Positions 1-7,461 of a stretch of 12,738 nt of DNA are shown here, piece after piece. Position numbers and translations under genes: made by a program. The notes under the pieces are model-generated. The model did not search any database and was not told the DNA's origin. It saw only the letters and a program-made list of their open reading frames with translations. Each line of letters begins with the position of its first letter. The first letter of the stretch is position 1. The DNA lies in assembly GCA_005881055.1 (NCBI GenBank), contig VBHW01000006.1:11115-23852 (forward strand), written 5' to 3'. The DNA is from Chloroflexota bacterium. Lineage in GTDB: Bacteria > Chloroflexota > Limnocylindria > Limnocylindrales > CSP1-4.

Positions 1-207
1 CTCCACGAGAAGCTCGACGAGTTGGGCATCGAGCGCGCCGCCTTCGAGCAGGACGTCGCCCAGATCCGGCGCCTCATGCCCAGGCCCGTCCGACGCGCGA
101 TCCGGCGGATCCCCGACGCCCTGGCCGCTGCCGGCAGGGCCGTCCAGGCGACCGGCATCGGGCCGCGAGTGCGGTCGTGGATCTCCAGGGAGGGTTCCCC
201 CGCGTGA
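1..207 (+). CDS. 3' end of an unrecognised protein, overlapping rplI
   Basis: The frame is open from the first base of the window to a TGA at 205-207, giving the last 68 residues of a longer protein whose start lies outside. The visible tail begins LHEKLDELGIERAAFEQD and is rich in Arg and Ala, with a predicted amphipathic helical character (segments such as RRAIRRIPDALAAAGRAV). I see no catalytic motif, membrane segment or metal ligand set, so I do not assign a function. The stop codon overlaps the GTG start of rplI by 4 nt (GTGA), which implies the two are co-transcribed and translationally coupled. Genes upstream of rplI differ between phyla, so the neighbourhood does not identify it. I am fairly sure it is coding because the overlap is typical and the frame has high-GC third positions. 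Confidence 0.6.
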   Translation, partial: LHEKLDELGIERAAFEQDVAQIRRLMPRPVRRAIRRIPDALAAAGRAVQATGIGPRVRSWISREGSPA

Positions 208-650
208 AGGTCATCCTGACCACCGACGTTCCCAAGCTCGGCAAGAGCGGCGAGCTCAAGGCCGTTGCCGACGGCTACGCCCTCAACTTCCTCATCCCGC
301 GGCGCCTGGCGGTGCCCGCGGCCGGGGGCGCGTATCGAGCGTGGCAGCACGACATCGCCAGCCGCGAGGAGAAGCGCAAGCGCGAGAAGGACGACGCCGA
401 GATCGCGGCGAACCGGATCTCGAGCACCACCCTGACGATGGGCGTGAAGGTCGGCGAGGGCGGGAAGCTCTACGGCTCGATCACCGCGAAGGACATCGCG
501 GACGCGCTCGGACGGCGGGGGATCGAGATCGACCGGCACAAGGTCGACCTCGAGGAGCCGCTGAAGTCGCTCGGCACGTACAAGGTCGCGGTCAAGGTCT
601 ACTCGGGCCTCACCCCCGAGGTCACGATCGTCGTCGAGCCGAAAGGCTGA
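204..650 (+). CDS. rplI: 50S ribosomal protein L9
   Basis: L9 is an elongated two-domain protein of the large ribosomal subunit that binds 23S rRNA and helps maintain reading frame. The 148-residue product has the classic N-terminal signature: V(M)KVIL at the start, then GKSGELKAVADGYALNFLIP at about residues 13-32. A long charged connecting helix follows (about 47-75, with REEKRKREKDDAE), and then the C-terminal RNA-binding domain containing GKLYGSITAKDIADAL. The length matches the family norm of about 150. I chose GTG at 204 because the family begins MKVIL, and because the Shine-Dalgarno-like AGGGAGGG at 187-194 sits 9 nt upstream. A GTG at 177 would add nine non-family residues. The start overlaps the upstream stop by 4 nt. 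The next gene is convergent. Confidence 0.97.
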   Translation: MKVILTTDVPKLGKSGELKAVADGYALNFLIPRRLAVPAAGGAYRAWQHDIASREEKRKREKDDAEIAANRISSTTLTMGVKVGEGGKLYGSITAKDIADALGRRGIEIDRHKVDLEEPLKSLGTYKVAVKVYSGLTPEVTIVVEPKG

Positions 651-675
651 TCACCGGCCAGCCACGGACGACGTC

Positions 676-697
676 CGGCCGTCAAGGACGACGGCCG
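676..697. terminator. GC-rich hairpin between convergent genes, likely bidirectional terminator
   Basis: A perfect 8-bp inverted repeat, CGGCCGTC (676-683) and GACGGCCG (690-697) with a 6-nt loop, lies in the 87-bp gap between the stop of rplI and the stop of the convergent glycosyltransferase gene. There is no T tract on either strand, so it is not a textbook intrinsic terminator. Its position and strength make termination of both transcripts the simplest reading. The rest of the gap shows only a second weaker repeat, GGAC-GAC-GTCC, just upstream and overlapping. Confidence 0.5.
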
Positions 698-737
698 CCC
701 TGTCACGGCGACGGAACGGAGCCAGGCCCGACGACAT

Positions 738-3700
738 TCAGCGTTTGAGCCAGCCTCGGCGCAGCCTGGCCGCGACCTCCGACCACAACCCACCTGCCCA
801 CGCTATGGCCACCAGGACGGCGCCGATCCCCAGCCCGAGTCCCAGGGCGGCGTCCCAGGGCACGAGCTCGGCGCGGAGCTCGTGGCTGCCCGCGGGGACC
901 GGGACGAGCAGGCCACCCAGGGCCCTCGCAGGCTGGACGGAGGCGCCGTCGATCGAGACCCGCCAGGCAGGCCACCAGGCGCGATCGATCCAGACCCAGC
1001 CGTCCGCCGGGGCGTCGACGTCGGCGTCGACCAGCCCGGGCTCGGAGCGGACGACCTCCACCGATCGAGCGTCCCCGAGCACGGCGGGCAGCGCGATCGT
1101 CGCGTCCCTTGGACGGATCAGTGAGCCGCCGGCCTGTGCCGAGGCATCGGCGGCCCCAGAACCATCGGCAGCCCCCGAGCCATCGCCCCCACCGATCGAG
1201 GCGTCGGCGGAGGGCAGCCAGTACGGGGGATCGAGCGCCAGCGGGTCGCGGCAGAACGCGGCGTCGAGGTGGTCCACGTGGCCGATCGGCGTGCCCTCGC
1301 ACGGAGTGTCGAATGTGACGACCACGTCGATCCCCAGCGCGCGGCGAAGCGCCTCCGCCTGATCCGACTTGTCCAGGTCCTTCACGAGCTGGTCGCTCGC
1401 GAGGAGGTCGAGCGAACTGAACATACGGACGTCGGGCACCGCCGCCGCGGCCAGCTGGTCGGGCATGCCCTCATACCAGCCGGGTGGGTGGATCGTCACC
1501 AGGCGATGCGCCGCGGTTGCCTGGGCCCTGAGGACGAAGTCCGAGTCCGCCGAGCTGAAGTCCGGCGTCGGATGCACCCCGTTCGGAGCGTGTCCGAACA
1601 ACGCGAGCGGGGCGGCGGCGACGAGGACGGCGGCGAGCGCGAGGCTGCGCCGGATCCCGGGGCGGTCCCGGGCAACGAGGACGATGAGGACCGCGCCAAC
1701 CCCGAGCGCGATCTCCGCGACGAGCGGCCATGGGGCGCTCAACGCCGCGACTGCCAGCTCCTGGGGCAGGTCGGATCGGGCAAGGAACGTCGACGATGCG
1801 AAGAGGGCCTCCTCGAACGTGCCGGGCAGGACCCGGGCAATGGCCAGGATGAGCGCGTACGCGATGACCATGACCTGGACGGCGAGCTCCGCGCGATGGG
1901 CCGCCGTCCCGAGCCAGCCCGGGTGGTTCTCGCCGGCCCGGCCTTGGCGCGCCAGCCGGCCGATCCCGATGGCGGCGAGGACCCCGAGCAGGACGGCGAC
2001 GACGACGTACGAGCGGACGGGCGAGCGGAGGGCATTGAGGATCGGGATGACCGTCCACGGCTCGGGCTTGAAGGCCGCGACGACCGGGATCGCCAGCATG
2101 ACGAGGATCGTGACGACGAGCGGGCGCGCCCTGCGCGCCGCGAGGCCGACGGCCGCGAAGACGAGCACCGGAAGGCCGACGTACGCCCCCGCCTCGAGGA
2201 GGGCGAACGACCCGTCCGGGTACCACCCCGTCGCCAGGTTCCACGCGCCATCCGGTCCGGCCTGGACGAACGGGTTGCCGAATCCGAAGCCCAGGATGTC
2301 GAACGGGGTCGCGGCGCTCGCGAAGAGGTCGCTCGCCGAGAGCGCCAGGCTGCGCACGGAGAGCGTGGTCAGGATCGCGCTCGGGATGAGCTGGACGGCT
2401 CCGACCGCCGCCCCCAGGAGACCGAACCCGAGCACGCGGGGCAGCGTGACCCGGCGCGGCCGCGTCGCGACCATGAGGACCGCGGCCGCGAGCCCCGTGA
2501 GGAGCCACGTGTTCGGATGGCCCGCGAGCGCCTGGATCCCCCAGGCGACCCCGGCGAGGACGAGGCCCACCCGCGTCGGCCCCGGTCGCCGCACGAGCGG
2601 CACGAGGACCCAGGGCATCCAGCCGTAGGCCGCGACGAGGTTGTGCCACTCGAGCTTCGTGGCGATCGCGCCGCCGAGGACGGCGCACAGCGCCGCGACG
2701 AGGCTGCCGGCTCGCGAACCCGTCAGGCGGAGGGCGAGCATGCCCGCGCCCGTGCCGGCCAGGCCGAGGTGGACGACCCGCGTGACGTCGAGCGCCGCAA
2801 GCGGCGGCAGCTGGAAGATCAGCCAGTTCGGCGGGTAGAAGGCACCGATCTGGCCCTCCGCGTAGAGCGGGAAGCCGAGGCCCAGGTTGTCGTTCCAGAG
2901 CGGCAGGCGGCCGCTCGCCAGGGCGTCATGGAAGATCTGCGCCAGGGGGAAGTCGAGCTTCGGCATGTCGAGGTTCCAGAGCCACTTGCCGGGGACGACG
3001 CCGACCTGGGCGGCGATCAGGGCCGCACCCAGGCTGAGAAAGGCGATGGCGCCGATCGCGCGGCCACTGTCCGGGGCACGGCCGCGGAGCCAGTCCTCGG
3101 TTGCCAGCAACCGGCCGAGGAGCCGCGCGGGCGCGTCGCGCAGGCGGTTGACGGCCTCGCCGACGCCTCTGGCGACGCCTCTGCCGCCACCTCTGCCGCG
3201 TCCTCGCAGCCAGGCTGGTCGCGCCCCGTCTTCCATTCGAGCCGCGAGCGCGTTCGCCGCCGCGTCGGACGGCAGCACGCGGCCCCACGGCAGACGCACG
3301 GGGTCCAACGAGCGCAGGACGAGCCAGGCCATCGAGACGACCGTCGCGAACGAGAGGAGGTAGATCCCGGCCGGCGAGAAGACCGTCCAGGCGAGGATGC
3401 CGCGGCCGGGCCCGATGTTGCCGACGGGGAATGTGTAGACCCAGTAGACGTCCAGGAACAGGACCGCGCTCACGCCGACGTACACCCATCGCCAGGCCCG
3501 GCCCGACGCGAACACCAACGGGATCCCGAGGGCGACGGCCGGGTACAGGTATCGCTCGTGGACCCGGGTCGGCAACGCGAAGAACGCGACCGCGATGACG
3601 AGGGCGACGAAGGCGATCGACAGCCCGTCGTCGCGCCGCCTGAGGACGAGGAGCGCAAGCACCACCGTCCCGATGAACAGCAGCCCACCGATGGACTGCA

Positions 3701-4634
3701 GACTGATCGTCAGGCTCCCGATCCCGACCCTCGCCAGGTCGTCCACGACGTGGCCGGCGGTCTGACCGGCCGCGTCGACCCGAACGACGTCGAAGATGGG
3801 ATTCATCCACAGGTTGAACGCGTTCTGGGTGACGCCCGGAAACAGCCGCGCCGACGCAAGGACCTGGTGGAACAGGCTCCGCGAAGGATTGCCCGGATCG
3901 AACGGGACGACCCCGAACGGGAGGCAGACGATGGCCAGCGTGAGGATCGCCGCGAGGAGCGAGACCGCGACCCGGCGCGGATCCGGCTGGCCGTCGAGCT
4001 CGCGGTCGCTCGACCGGCCGAACAGGTCACGCTTGAGGCCCACGACGGCCACGATCGGGATGAGGAACCCGTACTGGAACTTCACGAGGAACGCAAGGAC
4101 GGCGGCGACGGCAGCCCATTCGATCCGGCCGGTCACCAGGAGCCACACGCACGCCACCACCATCATCGTCGGGATCGCGTCGTTGTAGCCCCAGACCGTC
4201 GACAGGAAGATGACGCCGGGGTTGAAGAGGAAGAGCGCGGTCCCGATGACGGCCGCCCGCGTGCCGAACAACCGTCGCACGAGCAGGAAGACGAAGGCCG
4301 CCGCGCCGAGGTCGGCCAGCATGAACGGCAGCTTGATCAGCAGGGGCGTTACCGCCGGTCCGCCGAACGTCGCAGCCCACGCCCGGCCGAGCACGCCGCT
4401 CAGCCACAGGACGTAGAGGTAGAACGGCGGGTAGTCGGAGAAGTAGCCGGCGTTGGGACGGTAGAACGCGGCGAGACCGTGGTCGTGGAGCTGCTGCTCC
4501 CAGAGCGTGAGCACCTGGATGTCGGTCCGGTGGCCGCCGTTCGGAAGGATGACGACGGCCAGCAGCAGTCGGACGAGGAACGCGGATCCGAAGAGCGCGA
4601 CGAGGACCAGCGCCGTCCGGCGGCCGTTGTGCAT
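738..4634 (-). CDS. Large polytopic membrane protein: ALG6/ALG8-like GT-C module fused to a YfhO-like module
   Basis: I choose ATG at 4634 (1298 aa), 34 nt after the preceding gene's stop. An in-frame ATG at 4715 would overlap that gene and add 27 non-hydrophobic residues. Residues below count from 4715. Positions 28-470 resemble a GT-C glycosyltransferase of the ALG6/ALG8 kind: many hydrophobic helices, a candidate catalytic Asp in the first outer loop (HRTDI, D65), SDYPP at 93-97, FLFNPG at 163-167 and HERYLYP at 386-392. A non-hydrophobic Arg/Gly-rich linker follows (about 471-551). Residues 552-1325 look like YfhO: GRLPLWNDNLGLGFPLY at 602-618, AGHPNTW at 731-737, and a C-terminal outer domain with WWPAWRVSIDG and LLVPVPAGSHELRAEL before a last helix. 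YfhO proteins transfer sugars to envelope polymers such as teichoic acid from lipid-linked donors. Donor and acceptor here are unknown. Probable operon with the upstream glycosyltransferase. Confidence 0.85.
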   Translation of the reverse strand: MHNGRRTALVLVALFGSAFLVRLLLAVVILPNGGHRTDIQVLTLWEQQLHDHGLAAFYRPNAGYFSDYPPFYLYVLWLSGVLGRAWAATFGGPAVTPLLIKLPFMLADLGAAAFVFLLVRRLFGTRAAVIGTALFLFNPGVIFLSTVWGYNDAIPTMMVVACVWLLVTGRIEWAAVAAVLAFLVKFQYGFLIPIVAVVGLKRDLFGRSSDRELDGQPDPRRVAVSLLAAILTLAIVCLPFGVVPFDPGNPSRSLFHQVLASARLFPGVTQNAFNLWMNPIFDVVRVDAAGQTAGHVVDDLARVGIGSLTISLQSIGGLLFIGTVVLALLVLRRRDDGLSIAFVALVIAVAFFALPTRVHERYLYPAVALGIPLVFASGRAWRWVYVGVSAVLFLDVYWVYTFPVGNIGPGRGILAWTVFSPAGIYLLSFATVVSMAWLVLRSLDPVRLPWGRVLPSDAAANALAARMEDGARPAWLRGRGRGGGRGVARGVGEAVNRLRDAPARLLGRLLATEDWLRGRAPDSGRAIGAIAFLSLGAALIAAQVGVVPGKWLWNLDMPKLDFPLAQIFHDALASGRLPLWNDNLGLGFPLYAEGQIGAFYPPNWLIFQLPPLAALDVTRVVHLGLAGTGAGMLALRLTGSRAGSLVAALCAVLGGAIATKLEWHNLVAAYGWMPWVLVPLVRRPGPTRVGLVLAGVAWGIQALAGHPNTWLLTGLAAAVLMVATRPRRVTLPRVLGFGLLGAAVGAVQLIPSAILTTLSVRSLALSASDLFASAATPFDILGFGFGNPFVQAGPDGAWNLATGWYPDGSFALLEAGAYVGLPVLVFAAVGLAARRARPLVVTILVMLAIPVVAAFKPEPWTVIPILNALRSPVRSYVVVAVLLGVLAAIGIGRLARQGRAGENHPGWLGTAAHRAELAVQVMVIAYALILAIARVLPGTFEEALFASSTFLARSDLPQELAVAALSAPWPLVAEIALGVGAVLIVLVARDRPGIRRSLALAAVLVAAAPLALFGHAPNGVHPTPDFSSADSDFVLRAQATAAHRLVTIHPPGWYEGMPDQLAAAAVPDVRMFSSLDLLASDQLVKDLDKSDQAEALRRALGIDVVVTFDTPCEGTPIGHVDHLDAAFCRDPLALDPPYWLPSADASIGGGDGSGAADGSGAADASAQAGGSLIRPRDATIALPAVLGDARSVEVVRSEPGLVDADVDAPADGWVWIDRAWWPAWRVSIDGASVQPARALGGLLVPVPAGSHELRAELVPWDAALGLGLGIGAVLVAIAWAGGLWSEVAARLRRGWLKR
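1149..1184 (-). repeat. Two tandem 18-nt units encoding Asp-Gly-Ser-Gly-Ala-Ala
   Basis: Inside the YfhO-like outer domain, read on the minus strand, two imperfect 18-nt units each encode DGSGAA (residues 1178-1189 counted from 4715). Further Gly, Ala, Ser and Asp residues flank them. They differ by several synonymous third-position changes, so the duplication is not recent. This is most likely a flexible surface loop of variable length. Confidence 0.7.
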
Positions 4635-4668
4635 CGCGCCGCTCAGGCCGGTGGCTCGCCGGGCGCCG

Positions 4669-6087
4669 TCATCGGTACCACGAGTCGTAGTAGGCGGTGG
4701 CCATCCCCCAGGCATTGACGACGAACCCGGCGACGATCGCCAGCCACGCCTCGAAGCCGATCCGTCCGCCCAGGCCGCGAACGGTCAGGAGGAACAGGAA
4801 CGGGTAGATGTCCTGGCCGTACCGATAGCCGAACTGGGCTCCCCCGGGGTCGGCGTGCGTGAGCACCGGGATGAGGATGAGCGCGACCGATGCCCAGGTG
4901 CCCACGCCGAACCAGTCGGGCCGGCGGGCCTTGATCGCCCACAGGAAGATCGGCGACGTCAGCACGATGCTCAGCCCGCCCAGAGGACGCGACTTGACCC
5001 AGGGGAAGTTCTCGACCTGGACGGGCATCGACAGGAACATCGCGTACAGCTGGCGCGGGATGTTGTACACGCTGAAGAAGCCGTGCTTGAACTGCTCCTC
5101 TTGGAGCAGCCCGGGGATGAGCGCGTAGCCGTTCTCGAAGGGCGACCCGAATCGCAGCCTGTCGTAGATCAGATACGCGATGACCGGCACGGCGATCCCC
5201 GCGACCCAGGGGGCGCCCAGCTCCACGAGGCGGCCGAGGTCGATGCGCGAGCGCCAGACGGGCGGGGTCTCCGCGCCGAGCTCCCCGAACACCGTGCGGT
5301 CGCCCGTCGCTTCCCGGCGATGACGGTCGACGAGGTAGGCCACGAAGAACGGCGCGGCCATGGCCACGGGCAGCCGCGAGAGCACCGCCCCCGCGAAGAG
5401 CAGGCCGATGAGTCCGGTGCGGGCGTCGAGCTGGCATGCGCGGATCGCGAGCAGCATGAAGAAGGTCGCGCAGACATGGGCGAAATGCCAGGAGGTTCCG
5501 ACGGTCGCCGAGTACCAGACGATCGTGCCGAATCCGAACACGAGCGACATGACGACGCGGAACCCGCGCGTCGCGCCCATGCCCCGCAGGATCCACGACG
5601 CGATCGCCACGTTGAACGCGCCCATGAGGATCGAGGCGTATTCCTGGTGGAAGTCACGGCCGAAGATCGCGACGGGTGGCAGGAGCACGATCGCCGGCGC
5701 CGGCGGGTAGACGACGTAGTACAGGCCCGTGCTGCTCGGCACGAGCTCGTTGAGGTAGGACGCCGACTCGGTCAGGCCGAGCTGGCCGTGGAGGAAGGCG
5801 TCCGCAAGCGGGACGAAGTAGTCGAGGAAGGCCGTCCGGCCATGGTTGATCCACGCGTACGCGATCCAGGCGACGACGAACAGCGCGATGGGGATGACCC
5901 AGCGGTCGAACGCCGTCCCGAGCCGAGTGTCGGGCGCGAGGCGCCTCGTGATCGAGTCCGCGATCGAACGCGCGGACGAGCCCTCGGGCAGGGTTCGGCG
6001 CAGGCGTCCTGACGTTGGGGCAGAGGGTCGATCGGTGGATGGGTCGGCGCGTTCGTGGCTCGGCGGCCGATCCGCCCCGTCCGTCAT
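4669..6087 (-). CDS. Polytopic GT-C-type glycosyltransferase (GT39/ArnT-like superfamily)
   Basis: The 472-residue product has a polar, probably cytoplasmic N-terminus of about 60 residues rich in Arg, Ser, Pro and Asp. About ten hydrophobic segments follow, the first near 63-80 (WVIPIALFVVAWIAYAW). The first outer loop carries acidic residues in FLDYFVPLADAFLHGQL (about 87-103), where GT-C enzymes place the catalytic Asp. YYVVYPPAPAIVLLPP (123-138) matches the Y-P-P-x-P-A pattern of bacterial mannosyltransferase-like proteins. A late outer loop has GAQFGYRYGQDIYPF (416-430). Such enzymes use polyprenyl-phosphate sugars to glycosylate lipids, polymers or proteins outside the membrane. The exact substrate cannot be read here. 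Its stop is 34 nt before the next minus-strand gene, so the two probably form one operon. ATG at 6087 is the only plausible Met before the first helix, and it has no Shine-Dalgarno. Confidence 0.8.
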   Translation of the reverse strand: MTDGADRPPSHERADPSTDRPSAPTSGRLRRTLPEGSSARSIADSITRRLAPDTRLGTAFDRWVIPIALFVVAWIAYAWINHGRTAFLDYFVPLADAFLHGQLGLTESASYLNELVPSSTGLYYVVYPPAPAIVLLPPVAIFGRDFHQEYASILMGAFNVAIASWILRGMGATRGFRVVMSLVFGFGTIVWYSATVGTSWHFAHVCATFFMLLAIRACQLDARTGLIGLLFAGAVLSRLPVAMAAPFFVAYLVDRHRREATGDRTVFGELGAETPPVWRSRIDLGRLVELGAPWVAGIAVPVIAYLIYDRLRFGSPFENGYALIPGLLQEEQFKHGFFSVYNIPRQLYAMFLSMPVQVENFPWVKSRPLGGLSIVLTSPIFLWAIKARRPDWFGVGTWASVALILIPVLTHADPGGAQFGYRYGQDIYPFLFLLTVRGLGGRIGFEAWLAIVAGFVVNAWGMATAYYDSWYR

Positions 6088-6096
6088 CGTGGCGCG

Positions 6097-6102
6097 ATGA
6101 TA
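6097..6102 (-). promoter_or_regulatory. Candidate -10 box for the glycosyltransferase operon (leaderless)
   Basis: On the minus strand TATCAT (5 of 6 to TATAAT) lies 9 nt before the ATG at 6087, in a 20-bp gap between divergent start codons. A transcript from it would begin at or within a few bases of the ATG, and there is no Shine-Dalgarno. The same bases read on the plus strand give GATGAT (6096-6101, 4 of 6), 6 nt before the GTG of dinB, so one A/T-rich patch may serve both directions. No convincing -35 is visible for either. Confidence 0.35.
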
Positions 6103-6107
6103 AGCGG

Positions 6108-7358
6108 GTGACCCTGCCGGTGATCCTGCACGTGGACCTCGACGCGTTCTTCGCGGCCGTCGAGCAACGCGATCGTCCGGAGCTGCGTGGCCGGCCGGTG
6201 ATCGTCGGGGGCGGCGGGCCCACGGATCGCGGCGTCGTCTCGACCGCCAGCTACGAGGCGCGCGTCTTTGGCGTGCGCTCGGCGATGCCGCTGCGGACCG
6301 CCGCGGCGCTCTGTCCCAACGCGGTGTTCGTGCCGGTGGACGGCGCGAAGTACCTCGCCGTCAGCAGCGAGGTGATGACGATCCTTCGCCGGTTCACGCC
6401 GCGCGTCGAGCCGGTCTCGATCGATGAGGCGTTCATGGACGTCACGGGATCCCAGGCGCTGTTCGGCGATGGCGAGTCGATCGGCCGTCAGATCCGTTCC
6501 GCGATCGCGGACGAGCTCGCGCTGACCGCCTCGGTCGGTGTTGCGACGACGAAGCTCGTGGCGAAGGTGGCGTCCGATCTGCGCAAGCCGGATGCGCTCG
6601 TCGTCGTGCCGCCCGGCGACGAGGCTGCGTTCCTCGCGCCACTCCCGATCACCCGGCTGTGGGGCGTCGGGGCGCGCATGGCCGACGACCTGCGGGAGCT
6701 CGGGGTGATGACGATCGGCGAACTCGCGTCCCTCGACGCGACCCTCCTCGAGCGGCGGTTCGGCAAGAACGGCGCTGCCCTGGCGGCACGTGCGCGGGGC
6801 CTGGACGCGGATCCGGTGGCCGACCGGGCGCCGGCCAAGTCGATCGGTCACGAGCACACGTTCGACATCGACACGAGCGACCCGGAGGTGATCGAGCGCA
6901 CCCTCCTGGCGATGGCGGAAGGGGTTGCCGGGCGCCTGCGAGCGACCGGAGTGAAGGCCGCGACCGTCACCGTCAAGATCCGCGACTCGGCGTTCCGGAC
7001 CGTCACCCGCCAGCGGACGCTGCCCGACCCCACCGACCTGACCGAGCCGATCTGGCGGGCTGCGCTCGAGCTGGCCCGGCCCGAGGTGCGCGGCCTTCGC
7101 GTGCGCCTTCTCGGCGTCACTGCCTCGAACCTCGGCCAGCGCGATCAGCTCTCGCTGTTCTCCGGCGACGGGATCGGCACCGGCCGCGAGGAACGAGGTC
7201 GCCGACTGGTCGAGGCGGAGGACGAGATCCGGCGGCGGTTCGGCGAGCGTGCCGTGACCCGGGCGAGGCTGCTCGGCACGGGCCTGCCGGCTCCCTTCGA
7301 ACGCGACCCGATGACCGCCGCGGAGCACCGGCGACCGCGGGCGTCCGAGGAGCACTGA
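6108..7358 (+). CDS. dinB: DNA polymerase IV (Y-family translesion polymerase)
   Basis: DinB copies past damaged bases with low fidelity and is tethered to the replisome by the beta clamp. The 416-residue product has all Y-family landmarks: ILHVDLDAFFAAVEQRD at the N-terminus (metal ligand D10, steric-gate F15), SIDEAFMDVT with catalytic D107/E108, and GVATTKLVAKVASDLRKPD in the palm. It also has the helix-hairpin-helix thumb segment LWGVGARMADDLRELG and the little-finger stretch KSIGHEHTFDIDT. A clamp-binding QLSLF lies at 347-351, with 65 further residues after it. The start is GTG at 6108, since the family begins a few residues before HVDLDAFF; GTG at 6120 is an alternative. An upstream extension to 6015 would overlap the divergent gene and add non-family sequence. 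There is no Shine-Dalgarno, and I see no LexA box in front of it. Confidence 0.95.
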   Translation: MTLPVILHVDLDAFFAAVEQRDRPELRGRPVIVGGGGPTDRGVVSTASYEARVFGVRSAMPLRTAAALCPNAVFVPVDGAKYLAVSSEVMTILRRFTPRVEPVSIDEAFMDVTGSQALFGDGESIGRQIRSAIADELALTASVGVATTKLVAKVASDLRKPDALVVVPPGDEAAFLAPLPITRLWGVGARMADDLRELGVMTIGELASLDATLLERRFGKNGAALAARARGLDADPVADRAPAKSIGHEHTFDIDTSDPEVIERTLLAMAEGVAGRLRATGVKAATVTVKIRDSAFRTVTRQRTLPDPTDLTEPIWRAALELARPEVRGLRVRLLGVTASNLGQRDQLSLFSGDGIGTGREERGRRLVEAEDEIRRRFGERAVTRARLLGTGLPAPFERDPMTAAEHRRPRASEEH

Positions 7359-7421
7359 CCGGCGCCACCGATCTCGGCGGTAACGCCCTCTGCCATGCTG
7401 GCGTCGGTTGTCCGGAGGGAT

Positions 7422-7439
7422 CGTCGCCGGTCGGCGACG
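7422..7439 (+). repeat. Perfect 7-bp inverted repeat in the dinB/SPFH gap
   Basis: CGTCGCC (7422-7428) and GGCGACG (7433-7439) with the loop GGTC form a strong hairpin 9 nt before the Shine-Dalgarno of the following gene. No T tract follows. It could be a dinB terminator, a 5'-UTR stem or an operator. Its presence argues against starting the next gene upstream at TTG 7408. Confidence 0.6.
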
Positions 7440-7461
7440 CCGTCACATGGAGGATCGGCCC

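Noticed and set aside
3816..3825. GAACGCGTTC, resembling a LexA box
   Set aside because: The half sites are separated by 2 bp where a LexA box needs 4, and the site lies deep inside the glycosyltransferase coding sequence.
4635..4715. ATG 4715 as the start of the large glycosyltransferase
   Set aside because: It would overlap the preceding gene by 47 bp and add a Pro/Thr/Gly-rich leader. ATG 4634 lies just before the first helix. It cannot be excluded fully, because neither start has a clear Shine-Dalgarno.
1269..4718. A 1149-codon open frame on the plus strand opposite the large glycosyltransferase
   Set aside because: Its translation is almost wholly Arg/Glu/Asp/Gln/Pro with no hydrophobic core or motif, which is what the complement of a GC-rich membrane-protein gene gives. 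The opposite strand has clear families.
6015..6107. A dinB start upstream at 6015
   Set aside because: It would overlap the divergent glycosyltransferase gene by more than 70 bp and add residues not seen in polymerase IV.
6084..7355. A 423-codon minus-strand open frame over dinB
   Set aside because: It is antisense to a polymerase with every catalytic motif intact, and it has no conserved features.
7408..7461. TTG 7408 or ATG 7447 as start of the SPFH gene
   Set aside because: Both lack a ribosome site and add a basic leader whose DNA contains a perfect hairpin. GTG 7462 has GGAGG at ideal spacing and begins right at the hydrophobic helix.
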